The notes beneath the pieces were generated by a model. It saw only the letters and a program-made list of their open reading frames with translations. It made no database searches and had not been told where the DNA came from. A stretch of 64,000 bases of DNA from NCBI GenBank assembly GCA_029532625.1, contig JARFXM010000005.1, forward strand, positions 248,001 through 312,000, given 5' to 3'. How positions within the stretch are numbered: the stretch's first letter is position 1; every line of letters begins with the position of its first letter. Of the stretch, positions 45,578 through 58,050 are shown one piece after another. Source of the stretch: Lomentospora prolificans. Lineage: Eukaryota; Ascomycota; Sordariomycetes; Microascales; Microascaceae. The position numbers and the translations under genes are program-made.

Positions 45578-46314
45578 CTTAATCGACTTAGATAGCAGAG
45601 ATGAACAGAAGATTTCCCAGTGAACGCCTTTATGTTCCCACAGGAGGAAAAGGGATGAGTATACAAGTCCTCGAATGGAACAGAATGCCTGGTGTGTAAC
45701 AAGCACGGCCGTGCCGTGATACCGGGGACGCCAGAGATGCAGCCTCGCGCTGATCATCGACTAAGTTGTCGAGATATCCTGCTTCCTCCCCTGCTCTGGA
45801 GGTTCAGCTCCTTTATACTCGATCCCAATGTGGTCAAGTCCGAAGAACCGTTATTAGCCCACACTTGCATCTCTTGATTATCTGAATGCTCGTTAAAGCC
45901 AAACGAACGCGCAAGGAAGGCGAAAAAAGAAAAGTGGTTCAAAGCGTCGAGAACTATCCTTGCTTTCGCTTCCAACCTCCAGAGGCATATTATATTAGGC
46001 CCGCCGTCGCCTCCATGCCTGTCCGCCCCTCGCTTATACGTTGGCATGGCATAGGGAAAAGGGGGGGAGGGAGGGTAAGGGGAAAAGAGCCACCTGAAGG
46101 AAAAGAAAATGATTCCGCGATATCTAGCCTCGTACTCTCGGCGAAACTTGGAATATTCGCCGTCCAAATGCCTAGCGGTGGCACTATATGTCAAGCCTTC
46201 GCCATTAATGGTTATATTAAGATCGGCCCAGCGTACACCAAAGCTCTCAGCCCGTTCCAGGCGACGACGCGCGCCACTCCTTAGTTCGTGGCTCATATCG
46301 CATCGTTTATTCAT
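45578..46314. other. Intergenic, with an open frame of uncertain meaning
   Basis: Left part is the GH16 promoter. A minus-strand open frame (46314 down to 45754) follows directly, in frame, after the stop of the Cys-rich gene; it contains SFGVRWADLNITINGEG and RREYEARYRG, which read like protein. It may be a further exon of that gene or a decayed tail; I could not find splice sites that decide it. Confidence 0.4.
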
Positions 46315-47231
46315 TTATTTCCCGCCAACCGCATAATACCATCTGTTGATCGTCCTGTGTTTGTTGGTTTTGGCTTGAAACGTGAGATTCGCCTTCTTCT
46401 GGCGAAATACCTTTTTTGTCAAGTTGACTCTCTTTTCGGGTCGATGGCGAATTTCAAGGGACAGAAATGGCCGTAGATCACTGGCTCCCTGACGACCCGA
46501 CCCCCTACTAGCCCCCGTCGAAGCTCCAGCGGTGGCGAGGCCGACTTCAAAGCGAAGCCGGGCCTCCATCACCGAAAAAATCCCCTCCAAAAGGTCCACC
46601 ATCCTATCGGAGTTGGAGGCCAGACGCTCCTGCTGCCTCGCCTGAGACAACGCGGAGGTCGGGTCCCCACTCTCCTCCTTCCTCGCTTCCAACAACAACT
46701 TCTTCGTGGCCAGCTGGGCCTCCTTAAGCTCGGCCTGTCCACAGGAAGTTAGCAGTATCCTCGCTAGCTCGGGAAGTCATAGGAATACTAACATCGGAGA
46801 CGCTGGTGCCGGCCAGGGCGGCTGCGAGGGCGAGCCCCTGGTCCACCAAGGGTCCAACAGAAGGGATGCAGGGCTTAGCCTGCTGAACGCACCTCATGCA
46901 CTTGACGCTGGCGGCTAGACCTGAGAGTTAGCAACTGAAGAACGAGGAACTAAAAGAGAGGGCCACGCGCACCAGTGGCGAACATACAGGAGGTCTCGAG
47001 GCAGGGCAGGTCGGCCCGTGCCACCTTGTAGCCCTCTTCCCATCGCAACATATGATAGAGGCAGCGATGGCAGGGCGAGGCCTTGGCGACCCCATTACTC
47101 GTGGGAGCGGAGACGGACTCGACGATGTCGTCGAGACGATCGAGGGCCTGCGAAATGGCCTCCTGAGCCGTTTTCACGCGCTTCGAGGCGGCGGCGCGCG
47201 AGGCAGAGGCGGACCGCTTGCGGGCAGGCAT
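46315..47231 (-). CDS. Cys-rich coiled-coil protein of unknown family
   Basis: No family recognised. Exons 47231-46973, 46920-46793, 46734-46315 give 268 residues with all joins in frame. The N-terminus is basic (MPARKRSASASRAAASKRVK), then a short helix. Residues 54-104 hold seven cysteines: CHRC at 54-57, Cys77, Cys82, and KCMRCVQQAKPC (94-104), whose C-x2-C-x6-C spacing is half of a Zn2Cys6 cluster, so zinc and nucleic-acid binding are plausible. Residues about 130-210 form a charged helix (AELKEAQLATKKLLLEARKE). The last exon may end differently: a GTATTT donor after KRVNLTKK joined to an ACACAG acceptor would give the short end DDQQMVLCGWREINE. It lies 540 bp from a solo LTR, and a short accessory protein of this build next to a transposon relic suggests a dispensable or multi-copy gene. 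Confidence 0.65.
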
Positions 47232-47770
47232 GGCGGCGCGCGGAGATTTGAAAAATGTTTTTTTATTCGAAAAAAGGGCGGCGCGGCAAGAAACGGCGCG
47301 GCGAGGGGATGATGGCGATGTGGATGGGAGAAGAAGAAGAGGAAGAGAAGAACAGAAGCAGCAGGAATATAGGTAATAATTGCCCAGCGATCGAAAAGGG
47401 GAAGGCGCAATGGCATTTTGAAAGTTTTCTTTATTCATTTGGTGCGATTCAGCGATCGTGCGCGATCAAAAGAATGCCACCATCGCGACTTCTGCACCTG
47501 AGATTTTTTGGGGGAACAAAACCGCGAGAGGAATGGCGATGCAGCCTTTCAAGCAAAGGCCAAGCGAGCTACCCGCAAACCAGCAGCGGCACTCTCGCCC
47601 CCGAATCCTTTTTCTTCTCATGAAATATTTCAGTGCAAATTTCCATTATTGCGAAGCAAGCAAGCGAACCATATGAGAATACACAGCGAGACAACAGGGA
47701 GAATACAGTGATACTCCGACCTCCTACTTAAAATGGCTTCAGGGATGAAGCTAAAGAAGGGGGGGAACTA
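47232..47770. other. Upstream region of the Cys-rich gene up to the solo LTR
   Basis: Probable promoter and leader for the minus-strand gene. It contains several AGCGA/GCGATC strings, also frequent inside the LTR, and a purine run (about 47751-47767) directly before the LTR start that resembles a retrotransposon polypurine tract. No reverse transcriptase or integrase coding remnant was seen. Confidence 0.5.
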
Positions 47771-48229
47771 TGTAAGGATAGAAGAAGATGGGCTAAGCGA
47801 ACTACAGCGAAGTCACAGCGATCACGATCACCCCGCGATATCCTCATGATCATAGAAGCAGGAATCAGAGCAAAAGGGCGACCTGGCTAGCGACGATGCT
47901 GTGACTACCCGGCAGTATGCGATCGATCTGGTCATGCATGACTCAACCTCAGTGCGACCAGTACATATGACCTATCTTAGCCTTCAGCCCCAGCAGTGAT
48001 AAAGCGAACATCTAAGTAGGGAGGGTCCAACCCTGCACGCTATATCGAAGGGACCCTGCGCCTAGGTCGACCATGGGCTGTATAAAAGAAGAAGAATATC
48101 AAGGGGATATCAAAGGAAAAAGAAGAAGGAAGATAGCGATTAGTGACTGAATACATCTCACACCTACCTCACATCTAGTTCGCTACCATCTTGTCCTCTT
48201 CACTCTAATATTGACGACCCACCCTTACA
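47771..48229 (+). mobile_element. Solo LTR of a retrotransposon (459 bp)
   Basis: The element begins TGTAAGG and ends CCTTACA, a perfect seven-base terminal inverted repeat of the TG...CA type made by LTR retrotransposons. A TATA box (TATAAAAG at 48081) followed by purine-rich sequence marks a plausible promoter, giving the plus orientation. The flanks are AACTA on the left and TACTA on the right, a five-base target duplication with one mismatch, as left after recombination between two LTRs. No primer-binding site follows the right end, so it is not a 5' LTR. A purine run just left of it leaves open that it is the 3' LTR of a decayed element. Superfamily (Ty3 or Ty1 type) cannot be told. Confidence 0.7.
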
Positions 48230-48292
48230 TACTAGAATTTTCCAATGCATGGCCGAGAGAGAGAGCGAGAGAGCGCATGTGCGTATGTGTAT

Positions 48293-48293
48293 G

Positions 48294-48353
<60 letters not shown>

Positions 48354-48364
48354 TGTGTGTGTGT
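48293..48364. repeat. TA/GT microsatellite
   Basis: About ten TA dinucleotides followed by some twenty-five GT dinucleotides with one interruption, 63 bp right of the solo LTR. Confidence 0.95.
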
Positions 48365-49344
48365 CTCGCCAGCCTGTGTCTTCGATATGGGCCTTGGTGT
48401 CATGTCAACGTTCTCTGTACGCTCCTGTCTCGAATCGCTATTAATAACAGGTCCCTTGATCTCCCAGGATGGGCTCCATGGCACTCGACGACCTGTAGGA
48501 CACATTATGGTATAACAACAGCATTTTGAGCGGTTGCGCGGCAGAGGAGCAGAATCGCGAAGCTAGAAACACTCTGAGCGCAGAAGTGATCTAGGAATTG
48601 AAATGCAAGCATCAGCACGACGCATCGGCATCTATCCACCCTAGTGCGATCACCATGGGCAAAAGGAAACTCTTCTTTTCGGTTCGTCGAAGCCACCATC
48701 GGCAAAAACCAGTAATGCCTGGTTTTAGTCCGAGAGTAATAGACGCCGACACTTGTCTCAAGGTTGAACAATAAGCAAAGCGACATTGAACAGAGAGGGT
48801 GAGGAGAAACAAAGTTACCGCCCACGTCTATTCATGTAGGAATCGCAAGCAAGCGCGGAGCCATTTCACAAAGAAAAAGAAGAAACTTCCCCCATGATTT
48901 CTTCCCAAAAAGATCCCCTCAAATTGCCAATCTGCCATTCCAAAGATGTCATATGTCCTGCTATTCGTAAAATGCATATCCATTCCCAATACATAACATC
49001 ATCGGCATGCAAGATGAAAGCCTGAAACTAAAATGAGGAACGATTGCAGGTTAAACCCTCCCGCAAAAAAGAAGAAGAAAAAAAGAAGAAAAAGAAGAAA
49101 AAAAGGATCTAATAGCCTCCCGAAGAATCATCCACATAGGGTATCATCCGCAATTCAACGACACCTGGCTCGAATTGCTCCTCCATCAGCTCTGTCATTT
49201 GAAAGTTGGCCAAAGCGAAACCTTCATGGCATTGCAGAAACGACCTAATATATCAAGACGAAAACTCTACGTAACCTTGAATCTCATCCATTGCTGTATA
49301 GAAACGCCCCAACTTTTCACCGAGTCACCACACACAGCCCGAGT
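48365..49344. other. Intergenic, 3' flank of the Zn2Cys6 regulator gene
   Basis: No coding content recognised. AAGAAG-rich purine tract at 49068-49105. Confidence 0.55.
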
Positions 49345-51959
49345 TCATGCACTTGCAACGTTGTCGTACATGTCATCGTCACTGCTCTCGCTTTCGCTCC
49401 TTGGGCTCAAAGCCTCGCTCGCCTCGGTCGACGGGAGTCCACTGTATCCCTCTGGTGAGAACCAGTCCTGGTTTCTGGGCCTCGACGGGCCGCTCGAAGA
49501 AAGGTGGGCAATGCTGTTCAATCCCGCGATATCAGACGTACTGCCGTTGCGGCTCAGGGTCGGCTTTTCTGGAAGCTTCTTTAGCAATCCGGTGCTGATA
49601 TCCAGCATTGTCATGGCAAACTCTGTTAGGCGACTAGACCCGCCGGGCTTGGAGCTCACGCTCAAGGTCCACCGGTATTCGCCGAGCCGTCGCCGGTACC
49701 ACTCCGCTTCCTCCTGACCAGGGCTCGTGGCCCATAAGAGGGAACCAAAAGTTCCAATCAGCGCAAAGTTGGTCTTGGAAGCAAAGAACCAGAACGCTCG
49801 GAGGTGGTTCGGCGAAAGACGGTTCACAAAGTCCATGGCCGAGATCAACCGGGCTTTCGCCGCATTACGGCAGATGTGCTGAAGGTATGGGTCGACCGTC
49901 CCGCTGGCTTCGGCCGACGCAAGGGATCTAATGATTCGGCGATGCAGCGTGATTTCCGTTGCAAAGTACGCTAGGTGAAGGTATCCCACACTCGATAAAC
50001 GCCCACCGGGGACGCCTTTGGCCGAGTAGGAGGAATCCATACGAAGCACCGGCGGCAAGCCCGAGAACCACTCCTTTAGCTTCAGCTGCACGGGCTTGGC
50101 GAGGGATAGAACCATGTGTGTGCCTTGTGGACCCGCGTCGACGACAGTCTGCATCGCTTGGATGGTAAAGAACGTATCCAGAATCTCGGCGAGAATTTGA
50201 GAAAGCTTTACCATGCCGAGGAAAATTAGGCGGCCTGCTTCAACCTCTCTCCGTTCCTCCATGTCATTTTCATCCCAGTCGACATCGGGGAAATCATTCT
50301 CCGATAATTGCTGTACTGCCCAGTTTGAAGGGAAAATGTGTGACGGTCGTCCATGGACCAAGGCTCCCCATTTATCCTGCATGTAGAGCGCCCACGCCAG
50401 CCTTTTGCGTAAGCCCTTCTCCCACGGCGGGATTTTCCAGCTTGCGCAATCGAGGTGCAATCCTAATTCCTGAGAAATAGCCACAAGTTGTGCGGTTGGC
50501 GCCCACTGATCGCCTTCCGGCCGCTGTGAAAGCAACAAGCCCGCCTGGATTGTGGACAACTTCGGGCGGTACATTGCCTCGGCAAGGGTCGACCGCATCA
50601 GTCTCTCTAGGGACCTGACGTCGGGTCGTGTGAAAGGCGCTAAGTCCGCGGAATGATGCCACCAGTTTATAGCCAAGAGGTATACCGCGGCCAGTAGAGG
50701 CGGCGAGAATTCCCGGTACGATCGCTCATACTTTTCTAGAAACACCCCCTTCTGGATAATGGGGAACCCTGGGTGGACGACCCTAAAGTAAAGATCGATG
50801 AGGCTTCTACCGTGGGGTGCCACCAGCCTCTCAACCTCATCAACGTCCTGGAGCTGGTGTTCATAGCCCGGCGTGCTACTGTCCGGCAGCATCAAAAAAG
50901 TATCATGTTCGCCAACTTTGCGCAAAGTCCCCCTGGTGAGCAAGCTCTCGTCGTCTGGGTTGAAGGGCGAGAGGTTGATGAGGGACGGTTCAAAGTCAGT
51001 GGTCGGCCCGATATACTGGCTATAGCGGTCGTTTTGCATACCCAGCGTCCGCTTCAAAAGTGTGGGGCCTCCGACGTTGGCCATCTCTTCGACGAGCGAC
51101 GCGCTCGTGGACGGCGACGACAGAGCGGAACTCGACTGCGGCGGACGTCTTCTCCTGTTATCTTGGTTTAGGGGTGAACTGCATGGCAGACCGTCTGTTA
51201 GCGCTCGTCGTGGTTGGGCGCCGGCGAGGTGCTTTATGTGCGGAGCGCGATGATGACGCGGAGAAGGATCGAGGGAAGCAGGAGAATGACAATGACAGCT
51301 GGCAGTGGGGGATAGAGGTAACTTCATGGCTGTTGGGTTTCTTGAGGCATAAAACAGGCCAGGTAGAACGGGGGATGCATGTGTTCGCGCGTGGGAGATG
51401 TCTACGTGTTATACACATATATACACTTGATACATATGCACGGGACCCAGAAAAGGGAGGAGTAAGCACCCAGAGGCTTATGATCCCTTGCGGTACAAGG
51501 CGGGGGAGGAAGGAGATAGAGGTTCGGAAGATAGCAGATAACACAAAAGACTCACCCGCGCTGTTGCGCGGCCAAACCGTTCTGGCCGGCAGCTCCCTTG
51601 GTTAATTTACGTTTCCTGGGACGAGGACTGAGGACTAGCGAGCATTCGGAACTGCTCCTCTGGCAGGGGATGCAGCCATCGTCTTCGTCACTGACAGTAG
51701 TGCACTTTAGGCGAAGTCTGCGGCAAGAATCGCAAGGACCTGAGGGAGAGCTGGCGAGGGAGTGTGGCGCGGAGGCGTCGAAAGATGACATACTACCCTT
51801 ACCAAGATCTAACTTGCTGTTTCCGTCTAATTGATGTTTCTGGCGGCGGCCAGCTGATCCGGATAAGGATGCAGAGCTAGATGCCGCGGCAATAGGTCCA
51901 GTCGGCTTGGGGGCGATAGCGATTGGCGCCGTCCTGGGGACGGCGGGGGAGTTGGACAT
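49345..51959 (-). CDS. Zn2Cys6 transcription factor, TamA/Dal81-like
   Basis: Fungal binuclear-cluster regulator of 737 residues. Exons 51959-51556 and 51154-49345; the join makes AAQQRGRRRPPQSSS in frame. The zinc cluster is GPCDSCRRLRLKC then GCIPCQRSSSEC (spacing C-x2-C-x6-C-x9-C-x2-C-x6-C), followed by the basic linker SPRPRKRKLTKG. The rest holds the fungal-specific regulatory domain, starting with RYSQYIGPTTDFEPSL and LRKVGEHDTFLMLPDS, then LVAPHGRSLIDLYFRVVHPG and FPIIQKGVFLEKYERSY. That last block resembles TamA/Dal81 nitrogen co-activators as I remember them; the assignment needs a search. The C-terminus is Ser/Glu/Asp-rich. The intron is long (401 nt). The open frame extends upstream of 51959 only to a GTG, so the first ATG (MSNSPAV) is used. 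Confidence 0.88.
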
Positions 51960-54900
51960 GGTAGGTAGAGCAGGGCAGCGTGTGATCGGACAGAGCGCCC
52001 AGGGCAAGGGTGCCGGGCTATTCGCTGGCCCTCGGCGGGAGTGGTGAAGGGCCGAGCTTGCGGGCGCTGGAGCTCGTCGGGTGCGGGAAAGGATAAGCAA
52101 AGGAGTACTGACCGGGAGGTGTAGGTAAGTAAATTTTGTCACAAAAGTGTAGGATGGGGGATCGGATTGGTCTATGGGCTAATCAACCCAAAACGGTCTA
52201 TCCCTTACTGTAGAGGATATGATAAAGTCGTAGGGTACGAAAGGGCCCCTTTGCTACTAAGAAAAGGCCAGGCTACAGACAAGTAGCGCCCGCGATATTG
52301 GTAGGAAAATGCTACAACCACGGGTGTAGGGTCTCCCAAAGCGGCAATGCGGCAATCAAAGCTGGGTGCGTCAATCCCATGGGGTAACAGACTCTATGTC
52401 AAGGTATAAGTTGGGACATCAACCGATGACTCGGGGCAGATGTTGAACAGCCCTGCGGGTCTCGTAACGAACCTGGCTCCTCAGTGGCGATATAAGGGGG
52501 CTGATTTTGATATCTTGGCCAGAAGGATGAGAGCCCGAGGGAGAGAGGGGGGGAATTACCAGTAGATCTTCCTCCTCTTGGTAATCCGGTACGAAGAAAA
52601 GAAGTAGCGTGTAAGCTAGTTCACCGAGTGGCTCGGTTTGATCGTAGAATGGGGTTCCAGAAGAGTCGGGCAAGTTAGGGCCCCGTCCTTCTTCTTCTTC
52701 AAGCGCTTTTCTTAATGTGATCAGTCAACAGGCTTCCCACGCCCGTCGATGCTGATGGGGAAACGTAAAAGAAAAGTTTTCAAGCTTCCAATACAAGTTT
52801 ATTAAAAATGGGTCTTAACGACACAAGGTAGACAGTCCCCCGTGAAGAGGTGTAGGTTGTCTTCCCAGCTGTTAACGCAGTGACAAGAGGTTGCCCGCGC
52901 AGTAGAGGAAGACACGGCACCGAGGCTCTCCGGGGATGCGGAACGTCTCGCGTCAGTTGGTGCAGACTCAATCCGAGATAAGGGTTCCTAGGAACTGATA
53001 AGGCTTGAGAAATGGAGGCGAGCTTGTTGTCGGAGAAGCAACTATTGTGGGACGGTGATATAATGTCCCATGCGACGTGGCTGCTGTTGATAGAGAGGGT
53101 CGACCAGAGAAACACACTAGAGCCCGTTTAGATCCGGGGGGTGTATGAAGAACTAAGGTGTCTGGGCGTGTCCGGGAGCCGATGCAGACGTCGGAAGGCT
53201 CTCTTTCGTCGGAGCGTCTGTTCTATAGATAGATGATGCTTGGATGAGACCTCGGAATTTCCAAGGATGTTTGGCCAATGTGGTAGTAAAGGGAGGAAGA
53301 GAGGTAGTGGTGACGGAGGGCCGATAGTTCGAGGACGGAAGAGACGAAGTCAAAAAGTCGACGGGGAGGATAAACGGGGGGGTGTGGTTAAGTGATAACG
53401 GCAGGGAGGCAGAGATAAGATTGCCTTATCTCGAGGATGGCGGCCAGTGTTGAGATAAAAGAATGAGAAAATGGAAAACTGGTGTCGAGCCGGTAAAGTA
53501 TTTGTACAAAGCAAAAGGGAAAGAGGCTTAGAAACGCTAGAGAAGATTGGATTATTATTCAAACACTCTAGACTGGTGGACCCCGTCTGGTTGTCGAGAT
53601 GTGTGTACAGTCAAGTTACTAAATTCTACCATCCATCTAGTGTAGGCATTTACACTCCTCCATGTGGGTGTGTGTGTGTCTAGATCAGGTGGTGGGAAGA
53701 GGAAAGGGCCAGACGTGGGAAGGAAGGAAAAGAGAAAGAAAAAATGAGGACGATAGAGGGAAGGGGAGGAGAGGTAAGGGTGAAGAAGAGAGAGAGAGAG
53801 AGAAAGTGGCTTACAAGAGAAGAGGGAGAGAAAAGAAAGAAAAAAAGTAGTCTAGCGTACCGTGGAGCGTACGGGACGGCAGGGGGAAAGGTACGGCGGA
53901 AGGCAAGCCGGTGGTGGCCCAGGGTGGAAAGGGCGAAGGAGACGGGATCTGGAATCCGGGGTTTCTGTGGCCTTCTCCAGTTTTGGTGAAGAAGCAGGTG
54001 CAAAGTCGTGTGGAAGCGAGCGTCTATTATTCTGGGAGCGCCTGTAATACTCCTCTTGGTCCTCCATGGTAGAGTGTGGTGTCACTGGGGCAAGGGTACA
54101 TGCTAGTACCGGCCAGCCGGGATGATGCCTTTTCGACTTAAGTAATACCATGTGTCTGTGGGCCGCAAATGGGGAGACTTTTGGGGCTTGGCTGGTGGTT
54201 TGGGATTTCAGTTACGCCATAAGAATGATGGGCGGAGGCTGGAACAGCCAGAAAAGGCTCCGCTGTGTTCCATCCAGCCCATCATCAGTTATCTAATGTC
54301 AGCATCGCAAGCTCTGGCTCCATGTACTGGTACCCGTCTTTGTTTGTGTCATAGTGGCCTTTGGGCCACGGTTGTGGCGGTAGGAGCGCTTCACGGCCTA
54401 CCCAAAGCAGTGTCAGTTGCAACCTTGTTAGAAAGCAGGGTTCGGATCTACGAGTTTCAGTGTTCCGCAGCGCAACGAATTAATTGACATCATGGTCTGG
54501 CTGGCCGTTCGGTTTCGCTCCAGTGACCGACTCGCCCTGTGAGGTACGCTTACGCAGCATTGATATCAGGGCTTTTAAGGATAAGAGAATCACCACGAGG
54601 CTTCACTCCTCTTTCCAGTCTCCCTCCTCCACCACACGGCCCACCATAGAGAGGAAGGTACGGTGGTAGTCGGTGTTAGTGGAGACTGAAGATCGTGGGT
54701 GGCCAGAACTGCCGTTCGCGGCCTAGATGGAAGCTAACGTGCGACACACGACACTAGTTCGCCGGATTTCTTGGCCTCCCGTATCAAAATCACGGCGGGG
54801 ACACGAACAGGCATGCACATACCATAGGCCCCACGATCGTCAAGGACAACCTGACATCACCTTATCCGGACGGATCTGGCCAGACGCAGGGTCCTCAGTA

Positions 54901-55251
54901 GGTTATTGATAGTAAAGAGCTGACACGGACTGTATATTGTAGGGGCGCAGCGTCCAATAGTTGGGCAGCCATGTCCTCTCTTGATGGTGTGCACGTTTAC
55001 GTATCGTAAACAGTTTTATCTCGAAGCATAATGGATTGTTAACCCGATTTCTTTTGTTTTGGCGAACGGTGCCTTCTTCCAAGTGCACACAAAATTGAAA
55101 ATTGTTAGAAAACAACCAGTGGTAAAAAGGGCATGGGAAAGTGGAGGACACGAAAAAAGGCCAACGCATTCCAGCTTCCGGTATTTTCCGAGAGGTGTAA
55201 CGATTGCATTGAATCTTGGGGTCCGAGAAAAAAGTTGGCACGGGAAAAAGG

Positions 55252-55283
<32 letters not shown>

Positions 55284-58050
55284 GTCTCCGATGAAGGAAC
55301 TACAGGGCATTGGGGTTTACTGGGCTAGGGCTTTCTTATCTCTTAGCATCTCGGTTTGTTTTCAGCAGATTGAAATACATAATCGCCAAGATAGGGTAAA
55401 GCGGGAGGAGCAGGGAGCATGGAGCATGGAGCATAAAACAAGGTCTTCGGAGGGCTAATTGGTATTACGCACGAGTCGGGTGAAGCAACCTTGAACATTA
55501 CAGAGTAGTACTACACAGCAGAACCATGTATCGAGTGCAGAGTGCTGGCAGAGGCCAAGGGCGCTTCATGTCACATCCTCGGTCGCTGTGCTTGGCCTGA
55601 TAAAGCTTGGCGACTAATCAGGAGGGAGAAGACATTTCGGGCAGTTCAAGAGAGCCAATTATAGACAATAACCAAAATACGGGAGGAATGGAAGTACAGC
55701 ACCGCGCATCTGGACGCCGCCCCAGCCCGACAAAATACACCGCCATACATGGCTACATGTTCCGCGGACCACGAGGGAGACGAGTATTAGAGCAGCTTCC
55801 TGGGCGGGGCCAAGGCCAGAAAGATGACCTTCCCAGGAACACTCCCCCGACTCGATGACGTAGTTTGGGTTTTTTTCTTATTACGGGGCAGGCACAAGGC
55901 GGCAGCACAGTTAGCAAATGTGAGCTCTGGTGGGTTTAGAACGGAAAGGCGCCAGGCAGGACGTGTCCGTTGGCGGTGTTACTAGCCAGCGGGGTAATCG
56001 TGGTAAATTACATAATACCCCGCAATCTCCAAAAACAAGTTGAGACCCGATCACAGCACGCCACCCAGCTCCCAAGCCCAGCACATAGAATGTTGATATT
56101 CTTTCTTCTCCTCGACAACTTCTGATTTGCTGGTGTGCAAATGGGTTGCGGGCTACGGTCAGAGCGCTCGACTGCATTCTCGGTCAGGCTATCTTTTACA
56201 ACTCGTTAAAAGGTGCCTCAGGCGTGCTCAGGATCCGTTACAGAGCGTTTGAACCTGTGTCCGCCAAGATGCATCGATATCAATTCTGTAGCTCTCCGTC
56301 TTTCGTCCTTGGCTGTATCTGCCTATCGAGATGGCTTCCCTATTGAGCTTGACCCAGTTTGAGGAGGAGCTGTCCGCTTAGGTAAGTATAGGGCTGGATC
56401 CAATTCCAGCTCCGCCGATCTCACGATGATGCAGGGATTTGGACTAGGGCGGATTATTCACTGACAAGCTCTGGACACATGTGTAATACAATACTGAACT
56501 GCCCAGCTTATTCTTACAGCTTTCGGTCTCTTAGTGGAACGAGATAAGGCGGCGACAACTTCGATAGCGCTCCCCTGCTTGTGACTCTCCTGCTCCCGTT
56601 TACGCATCGCGTTGCTTCTCTGGGCGAAGCCTACGGGGGGGCTGCGAGTTTAATCTCATTCGTGCTAAGAATAATGATGAAAGAACAGAGAGGTCACCGA
56701 AATAAGTGGCTTACGATTGTATCTGCCATCTTTTTCCCCTTTCGCTTATCCGCTGGTTCTTAGTCGCGCACGCACAATCTCGAGATTGGTTACACCGCAC
56801 CTCGACATTCGTCGTCAGGACCAATCCGGTATTATGACATTGCGCGAGAGAGCTGGAGCTCGGGTCAAAGCCGCAGACGAGCCCCGTGGGGGAACCACTC
56901 ACCAACATCCCTCAAATTGAGCCGTCACTCATACTGCCGACTATTTACCGTGCCCTCACGCCCGCCCGCATGTTTTCTATTGTCTGCAGGCCGGGAACTT
57001 TAGGAAAGCAACTAATCAGGAAGGCCGCCGCGAGGTCGTTGCAGCCGATATATGCTCCGTGACCGCCCGCGGCGCCTCCAACCACTGAAGTCGGGCCACA
57101 CTGACGCATTCGCTTCGGACCATATTGACAATTTACCGAAGTGGGAATGTAACCTATAATATTTTTTATATTTTGATTCAAGCTTGTTGCTCGAAGTAAT
57201 CTGAATATGCCGATCTTGACCAAACTCTTTTTCTGCCAAGCCCAAGGTATCGGGACTCCAATCGCATTCCGCCGTCAGTCGGGGCAGCGTACCGGCTAAG
57301 CGTGAAATGCCTGCCTTTGCGTGAGGGGTAGTTAACTCGTCGTCGCATTCTCTAGCGGCAAGGCTTTTTTGAGTATGGGAGGTTTGGCTTCCGGGGAGCT
57401 TTTCAAGGAAAAAAAAAAAAAAGAGAAGACAAGGGCTTGACGGACGCGTGACTGTTGCCTGGACGATTCTTACTGCCCGGTGTTAGGCTTCCTTCCTCGA
57501 GCCTCTGTGGACCTATGCAATCCGCTACACGACACACGTCTTTCAGAAGATCAAGCCAATTCTTGGTGACCAAACTGCAAGTCTTTCTATAGTGGTCGCT
57601 ATCCTGCATTACGCAATGATGATAACCTGCTTGACGAGGCCAGGGTCTCTGAGGCCTATTGCCGAATAAGTCCACAGCCTCGGTGTCTGCATGAATTGTA
57701 TCAGAGGGCCGCGATGATGCGAATCGCGTTATTCTAAAAAAAAAAAAAAAAAAAAACATATGGCTACGACTGAAATTTGCTCACCAAAAGTGTGTGTCCT
57801 GGACGCGTAGTATCGAAAGGGGAGCGGGACCCTCCCCTCTAATATTGAGAGAATTAGAAAGAGGAAAAAAAGAAAGCAGGTATTAGGATATGAACATAAC
57901 AACAATAAGCCCATCGCCGAAGCACGATACCCATCTCCAAGTCCAGCCGTGGGGAGGGGGCACACAAATGACAAACAAAATAACGAACCCAGTCCCCTAC
58001 AGCGTCTCACGAACCTTGCCATCATACCAACCCAGGCCCATCCCTCTTGC
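51960..58050. other. Gene-poor 6.1-kb interval
   Basis: Left part likely contains the long C/T-rich leader and promoter of the regulator gene. At 54066 a minus-strand ATG in good context opens a 71-codon frame beginning MEDQEEYYRRSQNNRRSLPH, which could be a small gene or an upstream exon; no continuation could be fixed. An AATAAA-like string at about 52797 on the same strand could mark a transcript end. A28 at 55252-55279 and an A-run at 57736-57757 are present. No domain, RNA gene or transposon recognised. Confidence 0.45.
55252..55279. repeat. A28 homopolymer
   Basis: Uninterrupted run of 28 A with A-rich flanks; no adjacent sequence identifies a retroposed element. Confidence 0.9.
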
